From the NCBI GenBank assembly GCA_003134815.1, contig PLCO01000053.1:1-64000 (forward strand): 64,000 nt of DNA. The letters run 5' to 3'. This DNA comes from Acidobacteriaceae bacterium (lineage in GTDB: Bacteria; Acidobacteriota; Terriglobia; Terriglobales; Acidobacteriaceae). Below, one piece after another: positions 33,752 to 44,557 of this stretch. Positions within the stretch are counted from its first letter, which is position 1; the number at the start of each line of letters is the position of its first letter. A program made the position numbers and the translations under genes. The notes below the pieces were generated by a model. It was not told the origin of the DNA, searched no databases, and worked only from the letters and a program-made list of their open reading frames with translations.

Positions 33752-36700
33752 ACGACGCTCCGCAGGCCGGTCGTGGCCGCCCTGGGTCTGGTTTTTCTTG
33801 CTGCCGCTGTTGTTCCCGCCTCGGCAACCGATGCGCCACGCTCCTTCTCGCTTTCCACCACGCGAACTTTCGCGCCGGGCGAGAGCGTGAAGTTCCAGCT
33901 CATTGCTCGCAACGTGCCGGAGCTTGAGTTCCGCGTCTACAAGGTGCGCGATGCAGAGAAGTTTTTCGCCGGACTCAAAGATCCGCACAGCTTCGGCGTG
34001 CAGAACTACGCGCCACAGGAGCAAATCGACCAGGAGACCTTTGTGGAGCGCCTGCACGACTTCAAGGCCCACCTCTGGTTTCTTATGCGGCACTTCTTTC
34101 GTGGCCAATTTACCGACGATGCGCGCGACAACTTCCGCGAGCAACAAGCCAAGCTGGGCAAGCGCAGCCAGGTCGTGGGCGCGACCCAGTTCGCGCAGAT
34201 TCCCCTGCTCAATCCGAGCCAACTGGTGGCGCGCTGGAAGCTCGAAACGCCGCCCGCACTGGTCAGCGACACGCAACAGTTGCCCATTGATGGCTTGAGC
34301 GAGGGCGTCTACCTGATTGAGGCCACCGACGGCACGTATAAGGCATACACCGTCGCCATCGTCACCTCCATCGCAGTCGTGGAGCGGACGAGCGGCTCGC
34401 GCGCCGATCTCTATGTTGCCGATCGCAAGTCCGGCGCGCCCGTTGCCAATGCGGACGTTGTGCTTTGGGCTAACGGTCAGCTCCAGTCGTCCGGCAAAAC
34501 CGGCGGCGATGGACTGGCCTCGCTCACCATGACGATTCGCGGCGGCGCGCAGGGAGCGGCACCGGAGAACGTGTGGATACTGGCGCGCCACGGAACTGAC
34601 GCTGCACTGGTCACGCCCTGGAGCTATAACTTTTCGGGCGACGGAACGCAGACGGAGAATTCGTATCTCTACACCGACAGGCCAGTTTACAGGCCTGGCG
34701 ACAGCGTGCACATCAAGTGCATCGTGCGCAATCAACAGAACGACACGCTGGTACTACCCGGCCCGCAGACGGTCACGCTCGTCGTTCAAGGGCCTGAGAA
34801 CAAGGAAGTGCTCCGAAAGCAGTTGACGCTCTCGGCCCACGGAACGATTGCCGCGGATCTGAACCTTGGATCCGATGCTGATCTGGGCTACTACTCCGTT
34901 TCTCTTGCCGAGCAGAACATAGGCGGCACCGGCAGCTTCTACGTCGAGGATTACAAGAAGCCTGAGTATCAGGTCACCGTGACGCCGTCCACGCCGCGCG
35001 TACTGCAAGGCAACTCGATTCAGGCCACGATCAACGCGCGATATTTCTTCGGCGAGCCGGTCGCGGGCGCCAAGGTCACCTACGTCGTGCACACGTCCAC
35101 TCATTATTGGTGGGATCAGAACGATCAGGACGAAAACGGAGACGCTGCGGACGCAAACTCCGATACATCGGACGATTCCGACGAGCCCGACGATGCTTAC
35201 GACCAGACCGAGCAGCAGGAGCACCAGGGCATGCTCGATGCGAACGGTCACCTCACCGTTACGCTGCCGACCCGAGTCGACGGCAAGCACACCGATCAGG
35301 ACTATCGCATCGAGGCGCGCGTGACAGACGCTGCCAATCGCGAGGTCGCGGGCCACTCCACCGTGCTGGCCACTTACGGATCGTTCCGCGTGAGCGTGGA
35401 GCCAACGAATTATGTAGTCCAGGCAGGACAGCCCGTGCGTGTCAAGATCACCGCGAAGGATTACGACAACAAACCCGTGCAGACTCAGGTCCATATCGCC
35501 GCCGCACTGGAGACGTGGGATTCCGTAACTCACCAACGTACGGATACCTCTGCGGCAAGCAAAGATGCGCCGACCGGCGCCGACGGAACCGTTCTGGTCG
35601 ATCTGCCTTTGAGCGGCAGCGGCGATTTTGAAGTGAAGGCCACTGCTCAAACTCCGGAGAATCGCACCGTCGAAGACTCCACCTATGTCTGGGTCTGGAA
35701 CGGCTCAGGCTCCTGGTACCAGACCAACGCGCAGGCGCAGATCGTCGCCGACAAGAAATCCTACAGCGTAGGCGATACGGCGCACCTGCTGCTGGTAACA
35801 GGCCTGGCAGAATCGTGGGCGGTCGTCACCACTGAGGGCAAAAGCGTGCAGTCGCGGCAACTCATCCATTTAACCAGCGCGAGCGCTGCCTTCGATGTCC
35901 CCATCACGCAGCAGGCGCAGCCAAACCTCATCGTAACCGCGGTCATTGTCCACGACGATCAGTTGATGACGGCGCAAAAGAGCCTCAGTGTGCCGCTTGT
36001 CGAACGAACGCTCACCGTTACGGCTACGCCCAGCAAGACTCAGTACGAACCAGGAGAAGCGGCCAGCTACGACGTGTTTGCAGTTGATTCCGCGGGCAAG
36101 CCTGTGCAGACCGACCTGAGCTTCGGCGTTGTCGACGAGGCGCTTTACTCCGTGCGGCCCGACACGACTCCAGACATCGTCAATTCGTTTTACCCCAAGC
36201 GCTACGTGTATCTCGATCCGCAGACCTCCTTTGATTTCTTCTTCTCGGGCGAGGCAGGCACCAAGAGTCCGCTGCTCGCCGATCTGGCGAACGGCCTCTA
36301 TCATCCGCGGATGGCGCAGGTAAAACCAGGCTCCGATCTGGTTGTCCCCAAGGTGCGCAAGGCATTTCCCGATACCGCCTACTGGAATCCCAGCGTGCAA
36401 ACTGGCGCCAACGGCCACGCGCGCGTCACATTCAACTTCCCTGACGCGCTGACCACATGGCGCACTACCATCCGTGCCATGACCGACGATGGCAAAGCCG
36501 GCGGCGTAGTTGTGCGTGTGCTTGTGCGCAAGAATTTGATTGTGCGCCTGGCTGCGCCGCGCTTCTTCCGCCAGGGCGACGAAACGGTGCTGCGCGTTAT
36601 CGCGCACAACTATCTGGCGACAGCCAAAGACGTAACCTTCGCGCTTGATGTGAGTGGAGTGGACGTGCTGAGCGGCCAGACGCAGAAGGTCACCATTCCC

Positions 36701-38449
36701 GCCAATGCCGAAAGCTACGTCGACTGGCGCGTGAAGGCACGCACGATCGGCAACGCCGATCTCACTGCCAAGGCCCTCACCAACGAAGAATCGGACGCGC
36801 TCGAGATGACGCTGCCGATTCTGCCGTACGGCGTGCAGCAAAGTGCCGACGGAGCTGGCGTTGTCTTCTCAGGCTCAGGGCAAAACCAGTGGTCGTTCAG
36901 CTATCCGGCAAAATCGGACCCGGGATCGCGCTCGCTCACTGTCACTGTCGCGCCCTCCATCGCTGGAACCGTCTTCGATGCTCTCGATTACCTCACTGGC
37001 TATCCGTGGGGCTGCACCGAGCAAACGATGTCTGGCTTCCTGCCCGACTTGATCGTTGCCCAGTCTGTCGACAAGCTGCATATCAAATCGCCGATTGATC
37101 GAAAGACGCTGAACGACGAGGTCAGCGCCGGGATTGAGCGGCTCTACAGCTATCAGCACGACGATGGCGGTTGGGGCTGGTGGCAGGACGATCCCAGTCT
37201 CGTCTTCATGACCGCTTACGTTGTAAGCGGTTTGGGACAGGCCAAAGCGGCTGGCTACACCATCGACGACGATCGTCTCACCCGTGCGCGCAACTGGCTG
37301 CTGTCGACGCTGGCCGCGCACCCCGACATGATTCCCGATCTGCGCGCGTATACGGTTTACGCATTGGCCACCACCGGCGGCGCACCCAAGGACGCGCTCG
37401 ACGAAACATGGGCGAGTACCGACAAGCTCAGTGACGAAGGGCTTGCGCTCACCGGGCTGGCTCTCGATGCGGCCGGCGATGCAAGAGCGCACCAAGCCGC
37501 GGTGCTTCTCGAAAAGAAGGCCCACACAACCGACGTGGATGCATCCTGGCAAGGCAATTACGACGGCATGATGGATTTCTACGATGACACTTCGCCCGAA
37601 ACCACTGCCTTTGCGCTCAAGCTTCTCATCCGGCAGGATCGCTCCAGCGGCTTGATGCCCAAGGCTGCGCGCTGGCTCACTGAGCATCGCGAGGGCGACT
37701 ACTGGTACTCGACGAAACAAACTTCGATGGTCATCCAGGGCCTCACCGATTACCTTGCGCTGAGCGGCGAATTGGCCAACACATCAGACGTCGAAGTTCT
37801 GGTGAACGGAACCAGCGTAGGCAAACGCCACTTTGGTCCGGAGGACGCCTTCGCGGCGCCATGGCAAATCAAGGTTCCCGCGGCGCAAGCCACGAGTGGC
37901 GGCCAGATCACAATCCGCAAGAGCGGCAATGGCATTACCTACTGGTCCGCCCAGAACAATTGGTACTCCGCCGATCAAAAATCCTTCCAGCAGGGCCAGC
38001 TCGCGCTCAACATCACGCGCGATTACTACCTGCTGCAAAAGCGCCAGGATAAGCCAACCGATCCCATCACCTACGACTTGGTCCCGCTCAAAGGCCCGGT
38101 CCATATTGGGGACATCATTGCCGTCAAGCTGGCGCTCAACGGGACAGCATGGAAGTATTTGCAGGCTCAGGACCCCATCCCGGCAGGCACGGAGTTCCTG
38201 TCAAACCCCGGCCTCTACACGCTGAATAACAAGCCCGATTGGTGGGCCGAACTCTTCACGCGCGAGGAGTTCCGCGACGACCGCGCCGCGTTCTTTAACA
38301 CAGATTTCAGCGCGCGGACTCAGTACGTCTACCTGCTCGAAGTCGACAATTCCGGCTTATTCCAGATCAGCCCCGCGCAGGCCGGACCCATGTACCAATC
38401 GAACGTCCAGACAACCACCGACCCCGCAACGCTGGAGGTGCAGCCGTGA
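33692..38449 (+). CDS. Bacterial alpha-2-macroglobulin with intact thioester motif
   Basis: A 1585-residue periplasmic protease trap. The export signal ([22 protein letters not shown]) lacks a lipobox Cys, so it may be soluble rather than lipid-anchored. MG-domain signatures include [18 protein letters not shown] (about 330) and the A2M region [19 protein letters not shown]. The thioester is present as [13 protein letters not shown] (Cys at about 1108), followed by the alpha/alpha toroid ([11 protein letters not shown]) and a receptor-like C-terminal domain. An acidic insert ([15 protein letters not shown], about 478-510) interrupts one MG domain. The frame from 33623 in the track is too long; ATG 33692 overlaps the upstream stop. 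No PbpC gene follows, but a PBP-like gene is near. Confidence 0.92.
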   Translation: MIHRNMTDRNMIDRKSKNRKTTLRRPVVAALGLVFLAAAVVPASATDAPRSFSLSTTRTFAPGESVKFQLIARNVPELEFRVYKVRDAEKFFAGLKDPHSFGVQNYAPQEQIDQETFVERLHDFKAHLWFLMRHFFRGQFTDDARDNFREQQAKLGKRSQVVGATQFAQIPLLNPSQLVARWKLETPPALVSDTQQLPIDGLSEGVYLIEATDGTYKAYTVAIVTSIAVVERTSGSRADLYVADRKSGAPVANADVVLWANGQLQSSGKTGGDGLASLTMTIRGGAQGAAPENVWILARHGTDAALVTPWSYNFSGDGTQTENSYLYTDRPVYRPGDSVHIKCIVRNQQNDTLVLPGPQTVTLVVQGPENKEVLRKQLTLSAHGTIAADLNLGSDADLGYYSVSLAEQNIGGTGSFYVEDYKKPEYQVTVTPSTPRVLQGNSIQATINARYFFGEPVAGAKVTYVVHTSTHYWWDQNDQDENGDAADANSDTSDDSDEPDDAYDQTEQQEHQGMLDANGHLTVTLPTRVDGKHTDQDYRIEARVTDAANREVAGHSTVLATYGSFRVSVEPTNYVVQAGQPVRVKITAKDYDNKPVQTQVHIAAALETWDSVTHQRTDTSAASKDAPTGADGTVLVDLPLSGSGDFEVKATAQTPENRTVEDSTYVWVWNGSGSWYQTNAQAQIVADKKSYSVGDTAHLLLVTGLAESWAVVTTEGKSVQSRQLIHLTSASAAFDVPITQQAQPNLIVTAVIVHDDQLMTAQKSLSVPLVERTLTVTATPSKTQYEPGEAASYDVFAVDSAGKPVQTDLSFGVVDEALYSVRPDTTPDIVNSFYPKRYVYLDPQTSFDFFFSGEAGTKSPLLADLANGLYHPRMAQVKPGSDLVVPKVRKAFPDTAYWNPSVQTGANGHARVTFNFPDALTTWRTTIRAMTDDGKAGGVVVRVLVRKNLIVRLAAPRFFRQGDETVLRVIAHNYLATAKDVTFALDVSGVDVLSGQTQKVTIPANAESYVDWRVKARTIGNADLTAKALTNEESDALEMTLPILPYGVQQSADGAGVVFSGSGQNQWSFSYPAKSDPGSRSLTVTVAPSIAGTVFDALDYLTGYPWGCTEQTMSGFLPDLIVAQSVDKLHIKSPIDRKTLNDEVSAGIERLYSYQHDDGGWGWWQDDPSLVFMTAYVVSGLGQAKAAGYTIDDDRLTRARNWLLSTLAAHPDMIPDLRAYTVYALATTGGAPKDALDETWASTDKLSDEGLALTGLALDAAGDARAHQAAVLLEKKAHTTDVDASWQGNYDGMMDFYDDTSPETTAFALKLLIRQDRSSGLMPKAARWLTEHREGDYWYSTKQTSMVIQGLTDYLALSGELANTSDVEVLVNGTSVGKRHFGPEDAFAAPWQIKVPAAQATSGGQITIRKSGNGITYWSAQNNWYSADQKSFQQGQLALNITRDYYLLQKRQDKPTDPITYDLVPLKGPVHIGDIIAVKLALNGTAWKYLQAQDPIPAGTEFLSNPGLYTLNNKPDWWAELFTREEFRDDRAAFFNTDFSARTQYVYLLEVDNSGLFQISPAQAGPMYQSNVQTTTDPATLEVQP

Positions 38450-39339
38450 ACGATGTTGCAGCCACCAACATTTTCAATGATCTTTTTCGCCGCCTTCGGC
38501 TGAGCCTGGCGTGGGTCGCAGCCCAGTTCTGGGCCACGCTCCTGCTCATTCTCGCGGGCGCAGCCTGGACGCGTTTGCCCGACAGATATGCGTGGCAAGT
38601 GGGGATCACATTATTTGTGCCGCTGGTTTTGCTTGCTGCGGCTCTGCTGCTGCAGGCCGGTACCATGCGCAAGCTCCTCAACGTTGAGCAAAAGGATGAC
38701 CGAAAGCGCACTTCCCTGGTCATCGGCACGCTCACGCTTCTGGTCTGGGCAGCGATTTTCTGGGCCGCGTGGGCGCTTCTGGACTGGTGCAGCGATCAGG
38801 TTCCCGAGTGGGCCGGCTATCTGAATTCGCGCGCATCGGCTCAGATGCGGGCCACGCTCTTCACCTACGATCACATTCAAAGTTGGCTCACGATCCTTAT
38901 CTGGATCTTCCGCTGGATCGCGGTACCCGCAAAAGTAATTCCATACGCGATGTCTACCGCGCAGTGGGGCTGGCGATTGCCGTGGCGAAGGATCATCCCC
39001 CTGCTGTTCAACTGGCGTTGGTGGCTGGCGGCTGTCGTTGCCGCCCTACTCGCTGTGCTGTGGCCGAGTCATTTCTTCACGAGCCTGCCGCAGGGGACCG
39101 TGTCGCATCAGGTCTGGGCAGTCATGCTCAAGCTCGTCGGAGCGTATCTGCTGGCAATTGTCTGCTGGATTTTCTTGTTAGCGTGGTGCGCAGTGCTGTT
39201 GAGTCGTAACACGCCTGCCGCGGAGAAGCCTGATGATGACTGGCTCGTCCCGGTTCCCGTTGGTTCCGGCCCGCTGGGCGAAGATTCCGTGAAGCTACCG
39301 CTGCCCGAGCGCGGCAACGACTCCGGCGGGAACCCCTGA
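38446..39339 (+). CDS. Polytopic membrane protein of the macroglobulin cluster, function unknown
   Basis: A 297-residue protein with about six hydrophobic segments (for example FWATLLLILAGAAW, VLLAAALLLQAG, LVWAAIFWAAWALL, WLAAVVAALLAVLW, LLAIVCWIFLLAWCAVLL) and a Pro/acidic cytoplasmic-type tail. It starts with GTG in a GTGA overlap with the macroglobulin stop, so it is translationally coupled to it. No family is recognised. The last 45 bp overlap the convergent SpoIID-like gene. A role in anchoring or signalling for the macroglobulin is possible from context only. Confidence 0.7.
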   Translation: MNDVAATNIFNDLFRRLRLSLAWVAAQFWATLLLILAGAAWTRLPDRYAWQVGITLFVPLVLLAAALLLQAGTMRKLLNVEQKDDRKRTSLVIGTLTLLVWAAIFWAAWALLDWCSDQVPEWAGYLNSRASAQMRATLFTYDHIQSWLTILIWIFRWIAVPAKVIPYAMSTAQWGWRLPWRRIIPLLFNWRWWLAAVVAALLAVLWPSHFFTSLPQGTVSHQVWAVMLKLVGAYLLAIVCWIFLLAWCAVLLSRNTPAAEKPDDDWLVPVPVGSGPLGEDSVKLPLPERGNDSGGNP

Positions 39340-41163
39340 CCTAAGCCAATCGAGCACCAGCGCGCGCCCATAGCGCGTGAGCAGTTGCGCCGCATACCAC
39401 TCGGCTGCGCGATGCGCGGCAGCCGATTCCGCCTCACTTGCTGCGTGCGGCAGTGTGGCGTCGTCGGCATCGGGAGTCAGCGCGGGCGCGGATTTTTTCT
39501 CAGCCTGCGAGCTCGCCCTGCCGTCGGCCTCGCTCCAAACCTCCACCAAACCTTCGCGCAGCCACAGGGGCGCGCGCGGTCCTGCTTGCTGCTCCACCAG
39601 CGCATGCAGAAATTCGTGGCGCATGGTGCCCGCCAATAGGTGCCGCGCGGCAAGCGTTCGCAGTGGCTGCGTTCCGATCCAGTCGCCCTCGGTGAAAGCC
39701 GCGACCCAGCCGGGCGCGAACGTGGCATCACGAAAAGCCGGCGTGGACGCAAATGCACGAACAGTAAATGACCCGGTCGCATGCAATCCGGACTGCTCCG
39801 CCGCCTCCGCCTGTGCGCGATTCAGATCCGGCACATACGCCGCATCACCCGCATCAAGAGATTCAAGAACAAATCCGTCGCCCGCGAATTTGCTCCACTC
39901 GCGCCCGGTCGTTTCATCGGCGGCGCGCGTCCCCGGAAAATACTGTGCCAAGATTTCCTGTGCCGAATGCCCCTGTTGCGCCATCGCAGCCGCGCCTTTC
40001 TGGCAAAGGCCAACGCCATGGCCCCATCCGCGCCCATGAAACGTGAAATGGTCGCCCTGGCGGCTCACCTCGAACCATGTGCTGGGAATTCGATTCCATC
40101 CCAGCGACTCGCCAACCACCAGCCGGAAGTCATCAGCGCCAATCTCGTGGCCGTCGACTTTAACCGTCACTGCGCGGCCCGACTCGCCACGCTGCGCGAC
40201 GCTGAGGTCTTGCCATCCCGGAGCGACGAGCCCGTGCGCAGCCAATGCGGCTGTCAAATCAGCGCGCGAAATCTCCGCAGCCCACTCCCTGCCGCCGTCG
40301 GCCGTGCAGAATCGATCAGGCTGCGAGGGCAAATAGGGAACCGGTTTGGCGTGCGGCCAAATCTCCGTCGGCAAAGCAGTCCGCCCGCCGCAGTCCTTTC
40401 CGAAATAGGCGAGTGCTCGCTGCGAGCGAAACCACAACGTCTCGCCGCCCGTCGCCAGCGTGGCCGCGTGCGCTTGGGCTCCACGCTCGCCATTGCCGCC
40501 CCAATGCAAAAGCTGGCAGTGAGTGGAGTCGCACAGATCGTAGTCCGCATGTCCGTGTGCCTCGTGCAACGCAAAACTCCGCACCACGATCGCCAGCGCC
40601 CTCAGCGATTCGGCGCTATCGGCCGCGCCGCTTTCGCTCGCCACCACTCGCTCCACATAGCTCTCTACAGGCAGCGTCACCACGATGACCAGCACTCCCG
40701 CATGTGCCGCGATCGACACAGGATTGTGCAGCGTGACGGTTTCGCCATGCGCAGTGAGCGTTATCTGGTCGGCAACCCAAACGCGTGTCGCATTTTCTTT
40801 TCGGCCTGCTGCCGTCAGCATCAGCGCATCTCCGTCGGCGCGAATAGCCGCCGGTTGAGTAAATGTCAGCATCGCGCAGTCGGCGCAGGTTCGTAAAGCG
40901 ATTCTTCGATCCGGTCCGGCGGCCGTGAGCACCACTTCGCGATCATGCCACAGCGTCCACATTCCCACGCGCAGAGTCTCTCGCGTGGGCTCCGGTGCTT
41001 TTCGCGCTGTCTCCGCAGCGGTCACGGCCGCCTGCGGCGCCGGCTGCACGCCGGACCACGCCACGCTAGACCAGGCCACGCCGCCCGCTGCGAGCAGGTT
41101 CACCAGCGATCGCGCAATCCACTGTCGGTTCGCGGCTGGTCGGGTCACGGACGGTCTGTTCAA
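39295..41163 (-). CDS. SpoIID/LytB-domain protein fused to a zinc-metallopeptidase-like domain
   Basis: A 622-residue exported protein. After a signal-like segment come a SpoIID domain (about 150-420) with VESYVERVVASESGAADSAESLRALAIVVRSFAL and the C-terminal block HGRGWGHGVGLCQKGAAAMAQQGHSAQEIL. In SpoIID this fold is a peptidoglycan lytic transglycosylase. The last third resembles MA-clan peptidases: MRHEFLHALVEQQ has HExxH and PLWLREGLVEVW the third ligand Glu. The start is a TTG in a TTGA overlap with the upstream transpeptidase gene; a later GTG is possible. Together they look like a cell-wall-modifying pair. Confidence 0.78.
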   Translation of the reverse strand: MNRPSVTRPAANRQWIARSLVNLLAAGGVAWSSVAWSGVQPAPQAAVTAAETARKAPEPTRETLRVGMWTLWHDREVVLTAAGPDRRIALRTCADCAMLTFTQPAAIRADGDALMLTAAGRKENATRVWVADQITLTAHGETVTLHNPVSIAAHAGVLVIVVTLPVESYVERVVASESGAADSAESLRALAIVVRSFALHEAHGHADYDLCDSTHCQLLHWGGNGERGAQAHAATLATGGETLWFRSQRALAYFGKDCGGRTALPTEIWPHAKPVPYLPSQPDRFCTADGGREWAAEISRADLTAALAAHGLVAPGWQDLSVAQRGESGRAVTVKVDGHEIGADDFRLVVGESLGWNRIPSTWFEVSRQGDHFTFHGRGWGHGVGLCQKGAAAMAQQGHSAQEILAQYFPGTRAADETTGREWSKFAGDGFVLESLDAGDAAYVPDLNRAQAEAAEQSGLHATGSFTVRAFASTPAFRDATFAPGWVAAFTEGDWIGTQPLRTLAARHLLAGTMRHEFLHALVEQQAGPRAPLWLREGLVEVWSEADGRASSQAEKKSAPALTPDADDATLPHAASEAESAAAHRAAEWYAAQLLTRYGRALVLDWLRSGVPAGVVAALGQR

Positions 41164-42092
41164 GGCTTCTCCAAGGGAGCGTCGGCCAAAATCTCTCCGG
41201 CCACATGCGCCGCGTCTGCGCCCCGGCCTGCCGGCAGATACACAACGATCACAACCTTTGGCTTTTCCGCCGGCGCGATGCCCGCAAACCAGCCGTGCGA
41301 CTGGCTCAATGCGATGCCCGCCGCTGTTCCTGTCTTGCCCATCACCGCAACGCCGCCTAAACTCGCCTGCCCAGCCATGCCGAAGCTGGCTGAGTCCTCA
41401 AGCCCCGCGCGCACCACTTGAGTTGCATCCGAATCAGGGTGCGCGGCCATCTCTCGCGCCAGCCAGCGATAGGCTACGCCCAGCTCCAGCGGCGTTACGC
41501 GCACACCCTCTACTCCCAGCAGCGCCAGCTGTTCTGCGTCAACCGTCTCAGGCTCGCGAAACTCCGCGACCGCTTCGTCGTGCGCAAGGCCAGTCAATCC
41601 GACCAGACCCGTAGACTCAAGCAGACCTGTAGGCCGCAGCAATTGTTCCAGTTCTTCCGGGCGGAGCGTTCGCGCCACCGCAGCAAAATAGCTGTTACAA
41701 GACCACGTAAGCGCCTCGCGTGCATTGAAGGGCGGTGCGAGCGGATGCGTGCAGGTAAGCCTGTGGCCGGCGACTGCGAGTTGCCGATTGCACGCGACAC
41801 GGCTTGCGGGATTCCAGCGGCCCGCGCTTACCAGTCCATATAGAACCAGAGGCTTCAGCGTCGATCCCGGCGCGGCCAGCGTTCGCGCAGCATCTTTCAG
41901 ATCAGTCGCCGCTAGCAATCGATCACTCGCAATGTCGAGCACAATGATCCTTGCCTGCGGTGTCTCTCTCGCCGCGAGCTCGACGGCGCCTTGCCACGCC
42001 CGCACTCTGGTTTGGCAAACCGCGGCCTGCGTTCCAGACCGAACCGCCGCGAAAATGACCGCCAGGACAATCAACCGAATGATTCCGCGCAC
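41160..42092 (-). CDS. Stand-alone penicillin-binding-type transpeptidase domain protein
   Basis: A protein of about 310 residues with a membrane or signal segment (RGIIRLIVLAVIFAAV) and only a penicillin-binding transpeptidase domain. The SxxK motif is PGSTLKPLVLYGL, the SxN motif is TWSCNSYFAA and the KTG motif is MGKTGTAAG, so the active site is complete. There is no glycosyltransferase domain. The start is uncertain: I prefer the GTG at 42092, which gives a clean signal segment. The track start at 42275 would overlap the promoter zone of tRNA-Gly and adds residues without homology. It overlaps the SpoIID gene by 4 bp. Confidence 0.8.
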   Translation of the reverse strand: MRGIIRLIVLAVIFAAVRSGTQAAVCQTRVRAWQGAVELAARETPQARIIVLDIASDRLLAATDLKDAARTLAAPGSTLKPLVLYGLVSAGRWNPASRVACNRQLAVAGHRLTCTHPLAPPFNAREALTWSCNSYFAAVARTLRPEELEQLLRPTGLLESTGLVGLTGLAHDEAVAEFREPETVDAEQLALLGVEGVRVTPLELGVAYRWLAREMAAHPDSDATQVVRAGLEDSASFGMAGQASLGGVAVMGKTGTAAGIALSQSHGWFAGIAPAEKPKVVIVVYLPAGRGADAAHVAGEILADAPLEKP

Positions 42093-42294
42093 ACCAGAAG
42101 TATCAACGATCCACGCTCGAAATGAACAGTTCTCGAACCCTGTTCGCGGTCTCGCATCCCCGCAACCTGCCGCCCGGAGAATCATCGTTGTCGCCGCATC
42201 GGGAAAAGTCTCACAGCCAATGCGCTGAGCGCCGCTGGCTCCGGGGCCATCGTGAATTGAGATATACTTCATCACGTTGGCTCTGGCCCTCCCG

Positions 42295-42369
42295 GCGGGA
42301 GTAGTTCAGTGGCAGAACGTCAGCTTCCCAAGCTGAATGTCGCCGGTTCGATCCCGGTCTCCCGCTCCA
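42295..42369 (+). tRNA. tRNA-Gly (CCC)
   Basis: GCGGGAG pairs with CTCCCGC. The anticodon arm TCAGC-TTCCCAA-GCTGA gives CCC, the T arm contains GTTCGATCC, and TCCA is encoded. A TATACT at 42263-42268 may be its -10 element, without a clear -35. Confidence 0.94.
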
Positions 42370-42405
42370 ATTGCTCATCAAGGCCGCCAATATCGCTTCC
42401 GCCGC

Positions 42406-43098
42406 TCACAACTCCGCCAGTCTCCGCGCCCGCTTAAAGACATTGAGCAGCATCGCGCGAGTCAGCTTGCCCGTGTTCGTATTCTGCAGTGACGGATGAT
42501 AGCTGGCGATTGCGATCAACCCTCCCGGCAGTTTGTGCTCCGCTCCATGGGCAAAATCAAACCCAGCACGCCGTTTCAGCTCCGCCGTCCGCGCCACATG
42601 TCCCAGCAAGCCATCGAACGCGATGCGCCCCAAACAAACCACAACACGCAAATCCGGGAGCAAGGCCATCTCCTGATCGAGCCATGGCGCGCAGTTGCGC
42701 AGTTCTTCCGGCGTCGGTTTATTGCCCGGCGGCGCGCAGCGCGCTACAGCCGTGATCCAAAGCCCGTTCAGCTTCATCCCGTCATCGCGTGAAGCAGCTT
42801 TCGGCTGCGACGCAAACCCCGCTTCGTGCAGCACAGGATAAAGAAAGTCGCCCGATCCGTCGCCCGTGAATGGTCTTCCTGTTCGATTCGATCCGTGCGC
42901 CCCCGGCGCCAGTCCCAGGGCCATCACGCGCGCCTTCGGGTCGCCAAACGATGGCACCGGCCGTCCCCAATACTCCCAGTCCAAATAGGCCCGACGCCGC
43001 GTCCGTGCTACTTCGGTGCAGTGCACCCGCAACCGCGGGCAAAGCTCGCACGACACTATCCGCGTATTCAGCGCTGCAAGAGTTGTAGTCTCAGCCAT
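42406..43098 (-). CDS. Uracil-DNA glycosylase, family 5 (UDGb), iron-sulfur type
   Basis: A 230-residue repair glycosylase. The N terminus SCELCPRLRVHC and later cysteines (VARCAPPGN, NCAPWL) fit a [4Fe-4S] cluster. Motif A is GLAPGAHGSNRTGRPFTGDGSG, the form found in family 5 (no catalytic Asp/Asn as in families 1 and 4), and motif B is SYHPSLQNTNTGKLT. Family 5 enzymes remove uracil and also other deaminated or oxidised bases from double-stranded DNA. It is monocistronic and convergent with tRNA-Gly. Confidence 0.9.
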   Translation of the reverse strand: MAETTTLAALNTRIVSCELCPRLRVHCTEVARTRRRAYLDWEYWGRPVPSFGDPKARVMALGLAPGAHGSNRTGRPFTGDGSGDFLYPVLHEAGFASQPKAASRDDGMKLNGLWITAVARCAPPGNKPTPEELRNCAPWLDQEMALLPDLRVVVCLGRIAFDGLLGHVARTAELKRRAGFDFAHGAEHKLPGGLIAIASYHPSLQNTNTGKLTRAMLLNVFKRARRLAEL

Positions 43099-43173
43099 GA
43101 GGGAATTTTACTTCCGCGCATCTGCGGCATCGCGACACCAGTGCCCTTTTTCACCGATCGCCGTATCCCGTCC

Positions 43174-43740
43174 TCAATACACGCCGGGGATCAATCGCTT
43201 CGTCGTCCTCATGTAATCCGCATATTCCTCGCCGAACGCATTTAGCAGCGCCGCCTCCTCCACATGAATCCGATACAACACGGCAATCGTGGGAAGAACG
43301 AAGACAGTCGCCAATGAGGCCCAATTGTGCGTATGGATTCCTGCGGCCAGGAAGATGATCTCCATTCCCAAATAGGATGGGTGCCGGACCACCCGGTAGA
43401 GTCCCTTGCGCCGCACCGTTTGCGTGGAGCGGATGGCGACGTTGGCGCTGAATGACCTGCCAAGAGTCACTATGGCGGCAATGCGGACAACGAGGCCTGC
43501 CACGATGAGAACGAGAGCGGCGATTTGCAGAAAATGATGGGGGAATCTCATCTCCGAGCCGGGGAACGCCACCCGGCCCGCGGCAAAGAACGAGAACACG
43601 ATGACCACCCAAATAATGAGTTGAGTTCCGCGGTCGTGCAAGGTTCCCTGGACGCGCCGCGTCCGCGTGGCAATGGAAATCAAGGCTTCCAGGCCAACCC
43701 ACCCGTAAAACAGCCACGGCCACAATGTTTCCGCGTTCAT
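43174..43740 (-). CDS. Isoprenylcysteine carboxyl methyltransferase (ICMT)-like membrane methyltransferase
   Basis: A 188-residue membrane protein with four to five hydrophobic segments. It carries the ICMT/PEMT-type SAM-binding signature YRVVRHPSYLGMEIIFLAAG followed by YRIHVEEAALLNAFGEEYADYMRTTKRLIPG, the conserved C terminus. Bacterial members probably methylate lipids or small lipophilic substrates, since prenylated proteins are absent; the substrate is unknown. The longer overlapping minus frame at 43151 in the track is a shadow. Confidence 0.85.
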   Translation of the reverse strand: MNAETLWPWLFYGWVGLEALISIATRTRRVQGTLHDRGTQLIIWVVIVFSFFAAGRVAFPGSEMRFPHHFLQIAALVLIVAGLVVRIAAIVTLGRSFSANVAIRSTQTVRRKGLYRVVRHPSYLGMEIIFLAAGIHTHNWASLATVFVLPTIAVLYRIHVEEAALLNAFGEEYADYMRTTKRLIPGVY

Positions 43741-43885
43741 TCTCCGTCGCCTCCAAGAGTGTCCACGCAGTATACGCGTACCGTGATCTGTTCGGTCCTG
43801 CGCAGCGTGCCACGCTCATCCACATTGATGGGGCCCGGCGTGCGCCCGCATTTTATGGCACACTTGGTGCAGAGGAATTCGCGCG

Positions 43886-44467
43886 ATGAAACCCGCAAAG
43901 CTATTGTTGCTCGCCGGCGATTTTGTTGAGGACTACGAGATCATGGTCCCATTTCAAGCTCTGCAAATGGTGGGCCACACCGTCCACGCCGTCTGTCCCG
44001 GCAAAAAGAAAGGCGATCAGATCCGCACCGCGATTCACGATTTCGAAGGTGATCAAACCTACACCGAAAAACGCGGCCACAACTTCACGCTCAACGCCAC
44101 GTTCGACGAGATCGATCCTGCGCATTACAACGGCCTCATCATTCCCGGCGGGCGCGCGCCTGAGTATCTCCGCCTCAACCCCAAAGTTCTCGACCTCATC
44201 CGTCACTTCGCCAAGGCCAACAAACCCATCGCCGCGATCTGTCACGGCCCGCAACTGCTCGCTGCCGCTGGCGTCATCAAGGGGCGCAAGATCAATGCCT
44301 ATCCCGCCTGCGCTCCTGAGGTAGAACTTGCCGGCGGAACTTACGTCTCTGTCGACATGACGGACGCCGTCGTTGACGGCAATCTCGTCACAGGCCCCGC
44401 CTGGCCTGCTCATCCGGTCTGGCTCGCTCGCTTTCTGAAGGTTCTTGAGGCTCACGCGGCCGCCTGA
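43886..44467 (+). CDS. DJ-1/PfpI family protein
   Basis: A 193-residue class I glutamine amidotransferase-like protein. The nucleophile elbow is [15 protein letters not shown] (Cys at about 115), the Glu of the triad is in [14 protein letters not shown], and [12 protein letters not shown] is conserved. Members act as glyoxalases/deglycases or stress proteins; the precise activity is not predictable. AGAGGA lies before the ATG. The frame is complete and the length is normal. Confidence 0.9.
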   Translation: MKPAKLLLLAGDFVEDYEIMVPFQALQMVGHTVHAVCPGKKKGDQIRTAIHDFEGDQTYTEKRGHNFTLNATFDEIDPAHYNGLIIPGGRAPEYLRLNPKVLDLIRHFAKANKPIAAICHGPQLLAAAGVIKGRKINAYPACAPEVELAGGTYVSVDMTDAVVDGNLVTGPAWPAHPVWLARFLKVLEAHAAA

Positions 44468-44557
44468 ACATTCCAGCAAAATCCATCCTTCCCTGCTGGC
44501 TCGCTTTTCGCATGACTCGCTGATAACCTGGTCGGCATTGATGCAAGAGGGACGTTT

